Positions 18,786 through 26,720 of a stretch of 64,000 nt of DNA are shown here, in pieces. Location of the stretch: positions 1 to 64,000 of the forward strand of contig NZ_JASPGD010000004.1 in assembly GCF_030232885.1 (NCBI RefSeq). The letters run 5' to 3'. The position numbers and the translations under genes were made by a program. The notes beneath the pieces are model-generated. The model saw only the letters and a program-made list of their open reading frames with translations. It searched no databases and had not been told where the DNA came from. How positions within the stretch are numbered: position 1 is the stretch's first letter; the number at the start of each line of letters is the position of its first letter. The DNA is from Corynebacterium sp. MSK297 (lineage in GTDB: Bacteria; Actinomycetota; Actinomycetes; Mycobacteriales; Mycobacteriaceae).

Positions 18786-19439
18786 ATGCTTTACGCCGTC
18801 AGCTACGCTTTCATGGACTCGATCAATGTCTTGTCCATCGCAGTGATCGTTGCCCTAGGTGTGCTGCTGCCAGCTGGAATGTACAAAAAGGTCACACCGC
18901 TGTTGGTCGCAGGCAACTGGTGCGGGGTTTTTGCGCTGGCTTTGCTGGTGACCGTCGTATTTTCTGGCTTTGGCGAACTGATGCAGAAAATCCTGGACTC
19001 GGCGGCCTTCGGACTGACGTTGATGGCCGTTGGTGTGATCACGCTGCTGGGTACGTGGATTTCGAAGGGGAAACCGCCGGCGGTGGTCGGGCGTTTGCTC
19101 GGCGGGCTGCAGCGGCCATCCCCGATGACGTTTTGGACCGGATTTGGCCTCGGCGTAGTGCAATCGGCGACTTCTGGACCATTTTTTGCCGGGTTGATCG
19201 TGCTGGCAGCCTTGCATCCTGCACCAGCGATGCTGGGGGCCGGGGTGGCGCTCTATGCCAGCATCGCGCTGTCGCTGCCGATCATCGCCGCTTTGCTCGT
19301 CGGTTGGGTCCGCATTGCTCCGAATTCGCCTATTGGGCGGCTTTTTACTAAGGCGTCACACAGTACTGAGCTTTTGAGCAAGGCTGCAGGCTATAGCGTG
19401 GGCGTGCTGTTAATCGTGCTCGGCGCACTCGGGGTCTAA
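18786..19439 (+). CDS. multi-pass membrane protein, possibly GAP/LysE-like
   Basis: A 217-residue integral membrane protein with about six hydrophobic helices. It begins MLYAVSYAFMDSINVLSIAV and includes LLVAGNWCGVFALALLVTVV and GYSVGVLLIVLGALGV at the end. The pattern (small residues, D-x-I-N in helix 1, a cytoplasmic loop with GGLQRPSP) is reminiscent of GAP/Sap-type or LysE-superfamily exporters, but no specific signature allows a firm assignment. TAAAGT lies 7 nt before the ATG, indicating a leaderless transcript. The start codon shares a CATG with a possible start of the divergent DUF6882 gene. Confidence 0.6.
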   Translation: MLYAVSYAFMDSINVLSIAVIVALGVLLPAGMYKKVTPLLVAGNWCGVFALALLVTVVFSGFGELMQKILDSAAFGLTLMAVGVITLLGTWISKGKPPAVVGRLLGGLQRPSPMTFWTGFGLGVVQSATSGPFFAGLIVLAALHPAPAMLGAGVALYASIALSLPIIAALLVGWVRIAPNSPIGRLFTKASHSTELLSKAAGYSVGVLLIVLGALGV

Positions 19440-19459
19440 GCGCTCGTATATGTTCGCTT

Positions 19460-19831
19460 TTATTCAATAATTATGCCGACGCGTTCGGTCAGTTCCAGTT
19501 CACATGGTGTAGGTGCCAAGTGCTGGGTGATTGCAGAACGGAGCGCGGGGCTTAGTGGAAGCAGCCAACCATTGTTCGGGTCGTGTACCGGCAGATCATC
19601 AGTTTTCGTCGGCACTAGTACAATCTGCGCATTGGGCCCCGCAACCACCGCAGCGTGATTATTGTGGGCGGCGTCCAGAATGATTCCTGCTACCTGCACC
19701 GATCCTGTGATGATCACCATTTCTTCTGCCGTGTGCACTGCCAGCTTGTCGACGCCTACGTGGCGTGCAGTATCCGGAAGCTGGGTGAGAGCGGGCTTAG
19801 TAGAACCGCGTAGCAGGTCGAATAGTCCCAT
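19460..19831 (-). CDS. conserved hypothetical protein
   Basis: A 123-residue soluble protein that I do not recognise. It starts MGLFDLLRGSTKPALTQLPD and has alternating hydrophobic strands (MVIITGSVQVAGIILDAA, AQIVLVPTKTDDL) that suggest a small beta-rich domain. There is no signal peptide, membrane segment or metal motif. It converges with the membrane-protein gene and lies back to back with the patatin gene, so it is probably a single-gene unit. Confidence 0.6.
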   Translation of the reverse strand: MGLFDLLRGSTKPALTQLPDTARHVGVDKLAVHTAEEMVIITGSVQVAGIILDAAHNNHAAVVAGPNAQIVLVPTKTDDLPVHDPNNGWLLPLSPALRSAITQHLAPTPCELELTERVGIIIE

Positions 19832-19906
19832 GCGGTCATTCTAACCGGTTAATGGTGAATCACTTTTAGTCACAATTTCACGAGCTCGCGACTATTATGG
19901 GCAAGG

Positions 19907-20776
19907 ATGATCGACGCACGAGATATAGCTTTAGTGATTGAAGGCGGGGGAATGCGTAATTCCTATACCGCCGCCAGCATTGTGCACCTGCTGGAAAAAC
20001 AAGTGCAATTTGGCTGGGTCGGTGGCGTATCCGCTGGTGCCTCACACACCGTGAATTTCCTCTCCGGTGATAAAGAACGCGCGCGCAGTTCGTTTACGGA
20101 TTTTGCGAACAACCCCTCGTTTGGCGGGTTGAGTCATTTCTTGCGCGGTCGGGGATATTTCAATGCAGAATTTATCTACGAAAAAGCTGCCGACAAAGAT
20201 CTCCCGTTCGACTGGAAAACATTCACGGAATCGTCGGCACAAGTCTGCATCAGTGCCACACGTGCCGATACCGGAGAGACCGTCAACTGGGGCCGGGAGG
20301 ACATGCCAAGCTTGCCGGATCTGATGATGCGCGTACGTGCCTCATCCACACTGCCTCTGATCATGCCGATGCGCTTGATCGACGACGTGCCGTTTGTCGA
20401 TGGTGCATTGGGAGATTCCGGTGGAGTTGTGGTCAATGAGGCCGAGCAAGCTGGTTTTAGAAAGATTCTTTTCTTGGCGACGAAGCCCCGCGACTATGTG
20501 CGCCCAGCCACGCAGCGTGAGGGCTTTTTACGTCGGGCATTTTTTAAACACCCAGCCGTGGCCAAAGCCATGATTGAACGACCGGATAAATACAATGCCG
20601 CGAAAGATCGCCTGCTTACTTTGGAGAAACAAGGCCGTGCGCAATTGTTCTTTCCGACGGATTTGTCCGTGGAATCAACGGAACGCGATGCCGAAAAACT
20701 GTTGCACAGCTACCGGATGGGCCAGATCCAAACGGAAAAAGAATGGCCGCAATGGGAAGAATTTCTGACCGGTTAA
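19907..20776 (+). CDS. patatin-like phospholipase family protein
   Basis: A 289-residue cytoplasmic patatin-like hydrolase, expected to cleave acyl esters of phospholipids or related lipids. The Ser-Asp dyad is complete. The oxyanion loop is EGGGMRNSYTA (about 12-22), the nucleophile elbow is GVSAGAS (about 43-49), and the catalytic Asp is in FVDGALGDSGG (about 165-175). The R after GGG and the SxG order follow the bacterial YjjU-like subgroup. TATTAT lies 8 nt before the ATG, without a ribosome site, so the transcript is probably leaderless. Confidence 0.85.
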   Translation: MIDARDIALVIEGGGMRNSYTAASIVHLLEKQVQFGWVGGVSAGASHTVNFLSGDKERARSSFTDFANNPSFGGLSHFLRGRGYFNAEFIYEKAADKDLPFDWKTFTESSAQVCISATRADTGETVNWGREDMPSLPDLMMRVRASSTLPLIMPMRLIDDVPFVDGALGDSGGVVVNEAEQAGFRKILFLATKPRDYVRPATQREGFLRRAFFKHPAVAKAMIERPDKYNAAKDRLLTLEKQGRAQLFFPTDLSVESTERDAEKLLHSYRMGQIQTEKEWPQWEEFLTG

Positions 20777-20897
20777 AGGACCCTGACTGGTTAAAGGAAG
20801 CGAATTTAATTTAAGAATTATTTCCTACGACTACATTGTTCCGCTTCTGTTTGCCTTAGAGGTTCGGAAACCCTCCGTGCCGGTAGAATTGTTTGTC

Positions 20898-22481
20898 ATG
20901 CGTTCGAGTATTTTAGCTGTGTTGACAGGTACTACTTTGCTGCTCGGGGCTTGTTCGGCTCCGTCTGATACTGGCGACGCGCTGAAGGCAGCGCCAGAAC
21001 AGGCAACAACGGGGCAGGATACGGCTGCAGAAACTACCACGCCCACGGAAAAAACCACTGCCACCACCTATGAATTTGCGTTGGAAGATTACCAGGTTTC
21101 TCCCGACATACATTTACCCGTCCGCGGCAGCGTGACAACGGCGGGGCACAGCAATGCTCCGCTGGTGGTAGTGAATCATTTGCGCACATTTAATTGCGCT
21201 GATGATACTTTCGCCTACCCGTGCCCAGAAGGGGTAGATGAGGTACGTGTAGATCGCGGAATGCACTATTTGGCAGAGGATCTCGCAGAGGCCGGATATA
21301 CCGTCGTCGTTCCTGATTTAGGCCCGTTGTGGGCGCCAGAAAGCCCCACGCAACCATATGACCAGGTGGAAGCCTGGGCGGGTGTGGTAGGTGCCATTCG
21401 TGGGGAACTGGAGGCAGCGAACCAGGGCCAGTCGCAGCACTTAGATGACAGCCTTGCGGGCATGACGGATTTTTCTCGCACTGGTGTGTTTATGCACTCG
21501 CGTTCTGCATTGCTAGGAAATAAGGCTGCAGAAATGTGGCCTGAGGTATCTTTGGCCAGCTATGGCGGGTTCTACCATGTGCCAGAATCTCCAGAAGATA
21601 ACTTTTCCCCAGCTCCCGCCGATGTGCCTACTTTGACCATTTATGGGCAAGCAGATGAGGATACTTCCCAGGCCGCAGCTGACTGGTTACCAGAATACGT
21701 GGGGCAGGACAGAAACACGGCAGCCTTAAACTTTATTGTTTCAGGGCTTGGGCACAACTACATTAACCGCGTTTTATCTCAGCGGGAATTCGACGACCGC
21801 ATCGATGATGGCGAAATGAGCGACATTGGTGCTGCAGAGCATGAGGAATTTTTAGCGGAAGCTCTCCGGCTTTGGTTTGATCAAACTCTCCGTGGTCAAG
21901 ACGGGCCGTATCCCTTGGACGCCGACGATGAATTACCCGCTGAGCTCGCAGGCAGAGAAGTGAGCGTGTATGCTGCCACCCCGGCCGCTGCAGAGCAATG
22001 GATTGCTTCAGAACCAGAAGCGCAACTGCCGGGAAGCGAGGCCAAATTCTGTCGGATTTATCCGTCTATGAACCCGGTGCAATATGACGACCGCTGCGAT
22101 TTCGTGGACCTGGGAATCGTTAATTCCGCTTCTGTCAATGCTCGCGTGCACTTGACTAAACCCCCCGCGGTGGTTCCGGTGAGTTCTGCAGGCGCGGATG
22201 CACTGAGCATGCACATGATGCCTACTGGCAGCCGGGAAGACGGCAAGAAAGAAACCAAGCTGGAAATTACCGCGATCATGGACGATGGTTCCCGACACCC
22301 AATCCCAGTGCCGACACCCAACCCGGTATTGAAAGATGCCACCACGGAAACCAGCAATGGCGAATATTGGATACGTACCTTAAGGATTAGCTTGCCGGAA
22401 CCAGTAAAGAACCGCCCGATTAGCCAATTGGAAATCACTGGTGATGGCAGTATCGACTTGCGGGCGGTCGAGCTATACTAG
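20898..22481 (+). CDS. alpha/beta-hydrolase lipoprotein
   Basis: A 527-residue exported lipoprotein. From ATG 20898 there is a signal peptide with lipobox LLLGAC and a Thr-rich linker (about 30-60). An alpha/beta-hydrolase domain follows. The presumed nucleophile is Ser in VFMHSRSALLG, an elbow without the usual first glycine. The acid is in YGQADEDTSQ and the His in GLGHNYINR. A C-terminal beta-rich region of about 170 residues is of unknown role. The sequence VVNHLRTFNCADDTFAYPC holds two Cys that may pair outside the cell. TAGAAT 8 nt before the ATG suggests a leaderless transcript. The substrate is unknown. Confidence 0.75.
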   Translation: MRSSILAVLTGTTLLLGACSAPSDTGDALKAAPEQATTGQDTAAETTTPTEKTTATTYEFALEDYQVSPDIHLPVRGSVTTAGHSNAPLVVVNHLRTFNCADDTFAYPCPEGVDEVRVDRGMHYLAEDLAEAGYTVVVPDLGPLWAPESPTQPYDQVEAWAGVVGAIRGELEAANQGQSQHLDDSLAGMTDFSRTGVFMHSRSALLGNKAAEMWPEVSLASYGGFYHVPESPEDNFSPAPADVPTLTIYGQADEDTSQAAADWLPEYVGQDRNTAALNFIVSGLGHNYINRVLSQREFDDRIDDGEMSDIGAAEHEEFLAEALRLWFDQTLRGQDGPYPLDADDELPAELAGREVSVYAATPAAAEQWIASEPEAQLPGSEAKFCRIYPSMNPVQYDDRCDFVDLGIVNSASVNARVHLTKPPAVVPVSSAGADALSMHMMPTGSREDGKKETKLEITAIMDDGSRHPIPVPTPNPVLKDATTETSNGEYWIRTLRISLPEPVKNRPISQLEITGDGSIDLRAVELY

Positions 22482-22509
22482 TCGACTTATACGCAGCGCG
22501 GGCCGATAT

Positions 22510-24156
22510 CTAATCGGCTACCAACGGCTCCATGGTCAGCTCTGGGTGTTCTTTTTGTACGAACGCGAGCTTCCATTTATCGCCGAACAGCGCAATCAAT
22601 TCGCCGTCGGTGCGAGTGAAAATTTCCACTCCGCGCTGGCGGCCTAATTCTTCAGCTGAGGCCGCGTCGGTGCGTCGTGCTACCGAATAAGGTACGGGCT
22701 CGACGACGGTTTCCACGTTGTATTCGACCTCCATGCGGGCCTGCATGACTTCGAACTGCATCGGGCCAACGGCTGCCATCACAGGGGCAGCGTCGCCGCG
22801 CAGTTCGTTGCGCAGGATCTGGACGACGCCTTCGGCATCCAGTTGCTCCAGCCCTTTGCGGAATTGCTTGTATTTGCCCAGCGATTTTGCTCGCAGGGTC
22901 TGGAAACTTTCCGGAGCAAACTGCGGCATCGGGCGGAACTGGATCTTCTTGCCCGAATAGATGGTATCGCCAGGAGCCAGCGATCCCGCGTTGACCAATC
23001 CGACGATATCGCCAGGATAGGCGGCCTCAACGGTATCGCGGGTGCGGCCGAAAACGGTCAGTGCGTATTTCGTCGAGAAGCTGCGCCCAGATTGCGCGTG
23101 CGTGACCTGCATGCCGCGTTCGAAGACGCCAGAGACCACGCGCATAAAGGCTAGGGTGTCGCGGTGGTTGCGGTCCATGCCGGCTTGCACTTTGAACACG
23201 ACGCCGGCGAAATCGTCGGCCACCTCGCGAGTTTCGGCGATGGCCCCTGTGGCTTTTTCCACTACCTTGGGGTCGCACTCGCGGCTACCTGGTTGCGGGG
23301 CGATTGCGCACAACGTGTCCAGAATTTGGTGTACGCCGAAGTTCAACATCGCGGAGGCGAAAATCAACGGCGAGGTCACACACTGTTCGAATAGGTCTTG
23401 ATCGTGTAGCGCGCCGTCGGCGGCCAAAAGCTCGGCTTCTTCCACCGCCGTTTCCCACGCCTCGGCTTCTTTTTCGCCGGCTTGCTGCGGTGAGTAGTGC
23501 TCTTCCGGTGCGATGGTGGAGCCACCGGCGGTGCGGATGAAGTGGATGTAGTTATCAGCTTCACCGTCGTCGTTAATGTGGGCGAGCCCGCGGAAGTCAC
23601 CGGCTTCACCAACCGGCCAGTATAGCGGTGTGGGCTGGAGCTGGATTTCGTTGACGATTTCGTCGACAAGCTCCAAAGGTTCGCGGCCAACCCGGTCCCA
23701 CTTGTTGATCACTGTGACAATTGGCAAACCGCGAGCTTTACACACGCGGAATAGCTTCAATGTTTGCGGCTCTAGGCCTTTGGCGGCGTCGATGAGCATG
23801 ACTGCCGCGTCGACGGCGGTGAGAACGCGGTAGGTGTCCTCCGAAAAATCCGCGTGTCCGGGGGTATCGACCAGGTTGATCACATACGGTTCGCCGTCGT
23901 GGCCTTCCGGGGAATAGTTGAACTGCAGCGCGGAAGAGGCCACGGAAATCCCGCGGTCTTTTTCCATGTCCATCCAGTCAGACACGGTGGCTTTGCGGTT
24001 TCCTTTGCCGTGCACCGCACCAGCTTCTGTGATGATGTGTGCGTGTAGTGCCAGAGCCTCGGTTAGCGTTGATTTACCCGCGTCGGGGTGAGCGATCACA
24101 GCAAAGGTGCGGCGGCGCGAGGCCTCGTGGGCAGGGGAGGAAACAGCAGTGGTCAT
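22510..24156 (-). CDS. prfC: peptide chain release factor 3
   Basis: RF3 is a translational GTPase that removes RF1/RF2 from the ribosome after termination. The product is 548 residues from the ATG at 24156 (MTTAVSSPAHEASRRRTFAV). The frame is open to 24255, but that part has no family similarity. GTPase motifs: AHPDAGKSTLTEAL (G1, about 19-32), the DRGISVASS switch region, DTPGHADF (G3), NKWDR (G4). The C-terminal domain includes VGPMQFEVMQARMEVEYNVE, as in RF3. It converges with the hydrolase lipoprotein gene. Confidence 0.95.
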   Translation of the reverse strand: MTTAVSSPAHEASRRRTFAVIAHPDAGKSTLTEALALHAHIITEAGAVHGKGNRKATVSDWMDMEKDRGISVASSALQFNYSPEGHDGEPYVINLVDTPGHADFSEDTYRVLTAVDAAVMLIDAAKGLEPQTLKLFRVCKARGLPIVTVINKWDRVGREPLELVDEIVNEIQLQPTPLYWPVGEAGDFRGLAHINDDGEADNYIHFIRTAGGSTIAPEEHYSPQQAGEKEAEAWETAVEEAELLAADGALHDQDLFEQCVTSPLIFASAMLNFGVHQILDTLCAIAPQPGSRECDPKVVEKATGAIAETREVADDFAGVVFKVQAGMDRNHRDTLAFMRVVSGVFERGMQVTHAQSGRSFSTKYALTVFGRTRDTVEAAYPGDIVGLVNAGSLAPGDTIYSGKKIQFRPMPQFAPESFQTLRAKSLGKYKQFRKGLEQLDAEGVVQILRNELRGDAAPVMAAVGPMQFEVMQARMEVEYNVETVVEPVPYSVARRTDAASAEELGRQRGVEIFTRTDGELIALFGDKWKLAFVQKEHPELTMEPLVAD

Positions 24157-24242
24157 GGTTGAACAGTCTAATGGTTCGGTGATGTGCGTGCCGAGGTGGA
24201 TCGGCTTTTTAGGAATACCAAGAAGTTGTTTAGAAAGATGTT

Positions 24243-24256
24243 GTTGACAGGTCAAC
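24243..24256. promoter_or_regulatory. palindrome upstream of the flavin reductase gene
   Basis: GTTGAC-AG-GTCAAC is a perfect 6-bp inverted repeat. A second, shorter one, GTTG-TAT-CAAC, follows about 20 bp further on, just before the Shine-Dalgarno sequence. The arrangement suggests a repressor operator for the adjacent oxidoreductase. The regulator is not identifiable. Confidence 0.4.
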
Positions 24257-24308
24257 TAGAGTCGTTTTATTGTTGTTGTATCAACTTCGTTATTTCTAGG
24301 AGGTAATC

Positions 24309-24869
24309 GTGAATATTGGTGTCTTTATTGGTTCGATCCGTGCAGGCCGCGCTGGTGAAGCGATCGGCCACTGGGTGCACGAGCACGCAGCTAGCCGCAA
24401 TGACGGCCACAACTACGAAATCATCGACCTGCAGGATCACGACCTGCCATTTTTGGCCGCAGATACCGTCCCTGCCATGGCCAATGGTGAGTACGGTGAC
24501 CCTAAGACCCAGCAGTGGGCCAAAGTAATCGCTCAGTACGACGGCTTCGTTTTTGTGACACCGGAATATAACGGCACTGTACCTGGCCCAATGAAAAATG
24601 CCTTCGACCAGCTTGGCCAAGAATGGCAGGGCAAGCCAATCGGTTTCGTCGGCTACGGTTACTCGCAGGCTGGTAAGGGCTCGACCGCGACCTGGCGTAC
24701 CGTCGTCAGTGGCATGCTGGATATGCAGCTTGCCGACGAAGACGTCAACATCGACCTGAACACTGCATACCCGGAAGAAGCTAACGGTGAATTCCGCGCA
24801 TCCGATGCGGAAAAAGCTGGCCTGGATAAGATTTTGGATCAGGTCACCAAGGCTGGCGCTAACAGCTAG
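24309..24869 (+). CDS. NADPH-dependent FMN reductase family protein
   Basis: A 186-residue flavodoxin-like oxidoreductase (NADPH-dependent FMN reductase/azoreductase type). The phosphate-binding loop is GSIRAGRAGEAIGHWV (about 8-23). The flavin-contact motif PEYNGTVPGPMKNAFDQL (about 79-96) is diagnostic, and GYGYSQAGKGSTATWR follows. The GTG start is set by AGGAGG at 24298-24303. Its stop codon abuts the end of the convergent pth gene. Physiological substrates may be quinones, azo compounds or free flavins. The palindromes upstream suggest control by a redox or xenobiotic sensor. Confidence 0.87.
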   Translation: MNIGVFIGSIRAGRAGEAIGHWVHEHAASRNDGHNYEIIDLQDHDLPFLAADTVPAMANGEYGDPKTQQWAKVIAQYDGFVFVTPEYNGTVPGPMKNAFDQLGQEWQGKPIGFVGYGYSQAGKGSTATWRTVVSGMLDMQLADEDVNIDLNTAYPEEANGEFRASDAEKAGLDKILDQVTKAGANS

Positions 24870-25574
24870 TTAGCGAGAATGAATCTCGTTTTGCGCGGCC
24901 CCTAGCCCCTTGGCCACGATCAGTCGGGCAGCCTCGGCGCCGGTGGCAATAAACTCATCAAAACCAGCCCCTGCTGGGACCGGACCCAGCACCCAGGCGA
25001 TGATGTCATTTCCTTTCCCGGGGTGACCCACCCCCATGCGCACCCGCGGATAATCACGGGTGCCCAGGTGCTCAGTCGTGGATTTTAGGCCGTTATGTCC
25101 GGCTTCATTTCCGCCTTGTTTGAGGCGGATTTTGTGCTCTTTCAGGTCTAATTCATCGTGAATAAGCAGCACTCGCTCGGCCGGGATGCCTAAGCGTTGG
25201 GCGACGTCGGCAATCGCCGGGCCAGAATTATTCATAAAACTCGCAGTCCGCAGCACCAGGGCGGTTTCCTCGCCTGCTTCGATGGTGGCGCCGAAAGCTT
25301 GCACATCTTTAATAGGTTGCAAGGTCTCGCCGGATTCGGCCAGCAGATCGTCGACCACCATATAGCCCACGTTGTGACGTGTGGCCGCATATTTTTGCCC
25401 CGGATTACCCAAGCCGACGATTAGCCACTCTGCAGTGACGTCAGCAAGATTCAATACCGGTTGTTGGGTCGTTGCACTCTGATAGCCACCGTCGGCTGGG
25501 TTGGAGATTGAGTCATTAGCGCCTTCGGTATTGCGTCCGAAAACTTTTGATAACAGGTTGCGCACAATATTCAC
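24870..25574 (-). CDS. pth: peptidyl-tRNA hydrolase (paralogue with N-terminal extension)
   Basis: This enzyme releases peptides from prematurely dropped peptidyl-tRNA. The product is 234 residues, of which about 48 form a non-conserved N-terminal extension. The catalytic core starts at WLIVGLGNPGQKYAATRHN, with the active-site His in TRHNVGY and the Asn of GNPG. Then come SFMNNSGPAI, LLIHDELDL (catalytic Asp) and GGNEAGHNGLKS. The start is a GTG at 25574 without a clear ribosome site. A later start inside the extension is possible. A second, shorter pth lies at 32580-33164. Two copies are also known in C. glutamicum. Confidence 0.92.
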   Translation of the reverse strand: MNIVRNLLSKVFGRNTEGANDSISNPADGGYQSATTQQPVLNLADVTAEWLIVGLGNPGQKYAATRHNVGYMVVDDLLAESGETLQPIKDVQAFGATIEAGEETALVLRTASFMNNSGPAIADVAQRLGIPAERVLLIHDELDLKEHKIRLKQGGNEAGHNGLKSTTEHLGTRDYPRVRMGVGHPGKGNDIIAWVLGPVPAGAGFDEFIATGAEAARLIVAKGLGAAQNEIHSR

Positions 25575-25651
25575 CCGCCCAGTGTCTCATTATTGCAGGG
25601 GTTTTCTCTACTGGCTGCTGCAAGCCAGTGATCTGCATTAGCCTGGCAAAT

Positions 25652-26650
25652 ATGTCGGAATTATTACGCCAGCTGGAATCACGCATCCTGATTGCTCCTA
25701 TGGCAGGCGGGCCGTCCACACCGCAGCTTGTCACCGCGGCCGATAACGCCGGATCCTTCGGTTTTCTGGCGTTCGGAACCACTCCGGTAGATCGCGTGCA
25801 GGACATGCTTGCCAGCATTGATTCGGGGGTGCGTTATGGGGTGAACTTATTTGCCCCACAAACCCCGCTGAAAATTACCGGACAGATTAACGATTTTCAC
25901 CAACAATTACAGCGCGACTACGCGGTAGCGGACCAGCTTCCGAACGTGGACTACAGCAATGGTTGGCAGGACAAGTTGGACGCTGTCATATCTGCCGATA
26001 ATCCACCGGCAGTAGTCAGTTCGACGTTTGGGTGCTTCAGTGCTGTAGAAATTAGTCGCCTGCATAAGGCTGGTATTGAGGCCTGGGTGACGGTCACCAG
26101 CATTGAAGACGCCTTGAGCGCACAAGATGCAGGTGTCGATGTTCTGATCGTGCAAGGCCCAGCCGCTGGTGGCCACCGCGGAACCTGGTCGGTGGAAGAA
26201 CAACCGTCCGGGCTGGGGTTGGTTGATCTCATTGAGACGATGTCGCTGGCTGGTGTTAATGCCCAACTCGTGGCTGCCGGTGGGGTGCGTACGGCCGACG
26301 ATGCTCGCGAGTTGCTGCAGCTTCCCCGGGTGAAAGCGGTTAGTTGTGGTTCGGCATTTTTGCTTGCCGACGAACCCGGCACCAGTGAGTTCAATCGCAC
26401 CCTACTGCATTCCGGGGGCCGTTCGGTGGCGACCCGGGCGTTTTCCGGCCGGGTCGCACGTGGCCTCGAGACGGAATTTATTCGCGAACACCATGACGAT
26501 GTGCCTGCGATGTATCCGCTGTTGAACTCATTGCTGGCGCCACTGCGGCAGGAGAATGATCCGCGGGTGGCATATTGCTTGGTCGGCGAAGACGTCGACA
26601 AGATTCGGCAGGGAAGTGTGGCCGACATTCTTGCCCAATTACGGGGGTAG
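25652..26650 (+). CDS. nitronate monooxygenase family protein
   Basis: A 332-residue FMN-dependent TIM-barrel oxidase of the 2-nitropropane dioxygenase/nitronate monooxygenase family, which detoxifies nitronates such as propionate 3-nitronate. Motifs: PMAGGPSTPQLVTAADNAGS (about 15-34), the FMN phosphate region QGPAAGGHRGTW, and VAAGGVRTADDA. The His in GGHRG is the usual catalytic base. ATG 25652 is preferred. The longer frame from 25547 overlaps the divergent pth start. TAGCCT 7 nt upstream suggests a leaderless transcript. Confidence 0.85.
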   Translation: MSELLRQLESRILIAPMAGGPSTPQLVTAADNAGSFGFLAFGTTPVDRVQDMLASIDSGVRYGVNLFAPQTPLKITGQINDFHQQLQRDYAVADQLPNVDYSNGWQDKLDAVISADNPPAVVSSTFGCFSAVEISRLHKAGIEAWVTVTSIEDALSAQDAGVDVLIVQGPAAGGHRGTWSVEEQPSGLGLVDLIETMSLAGVNAQLVAAGGVRTADDARELLQLPRVKAVSCGSAFLLADEPGTSEFNRTLLHSGGRSVATRAFSGRVARGLETEFIREHHDDVPAMYPLLNSLLAPLRQENDPRVAYCLVGEDVDKIRQGSVADILAQLRG

Positions 26651-26720
26651 TAACCAAAATCGGGGTAGGATGTAGGTTGTAATTTTGCACCCCGATACCC
26701 CCGCGTAAAGGAAGATGACT

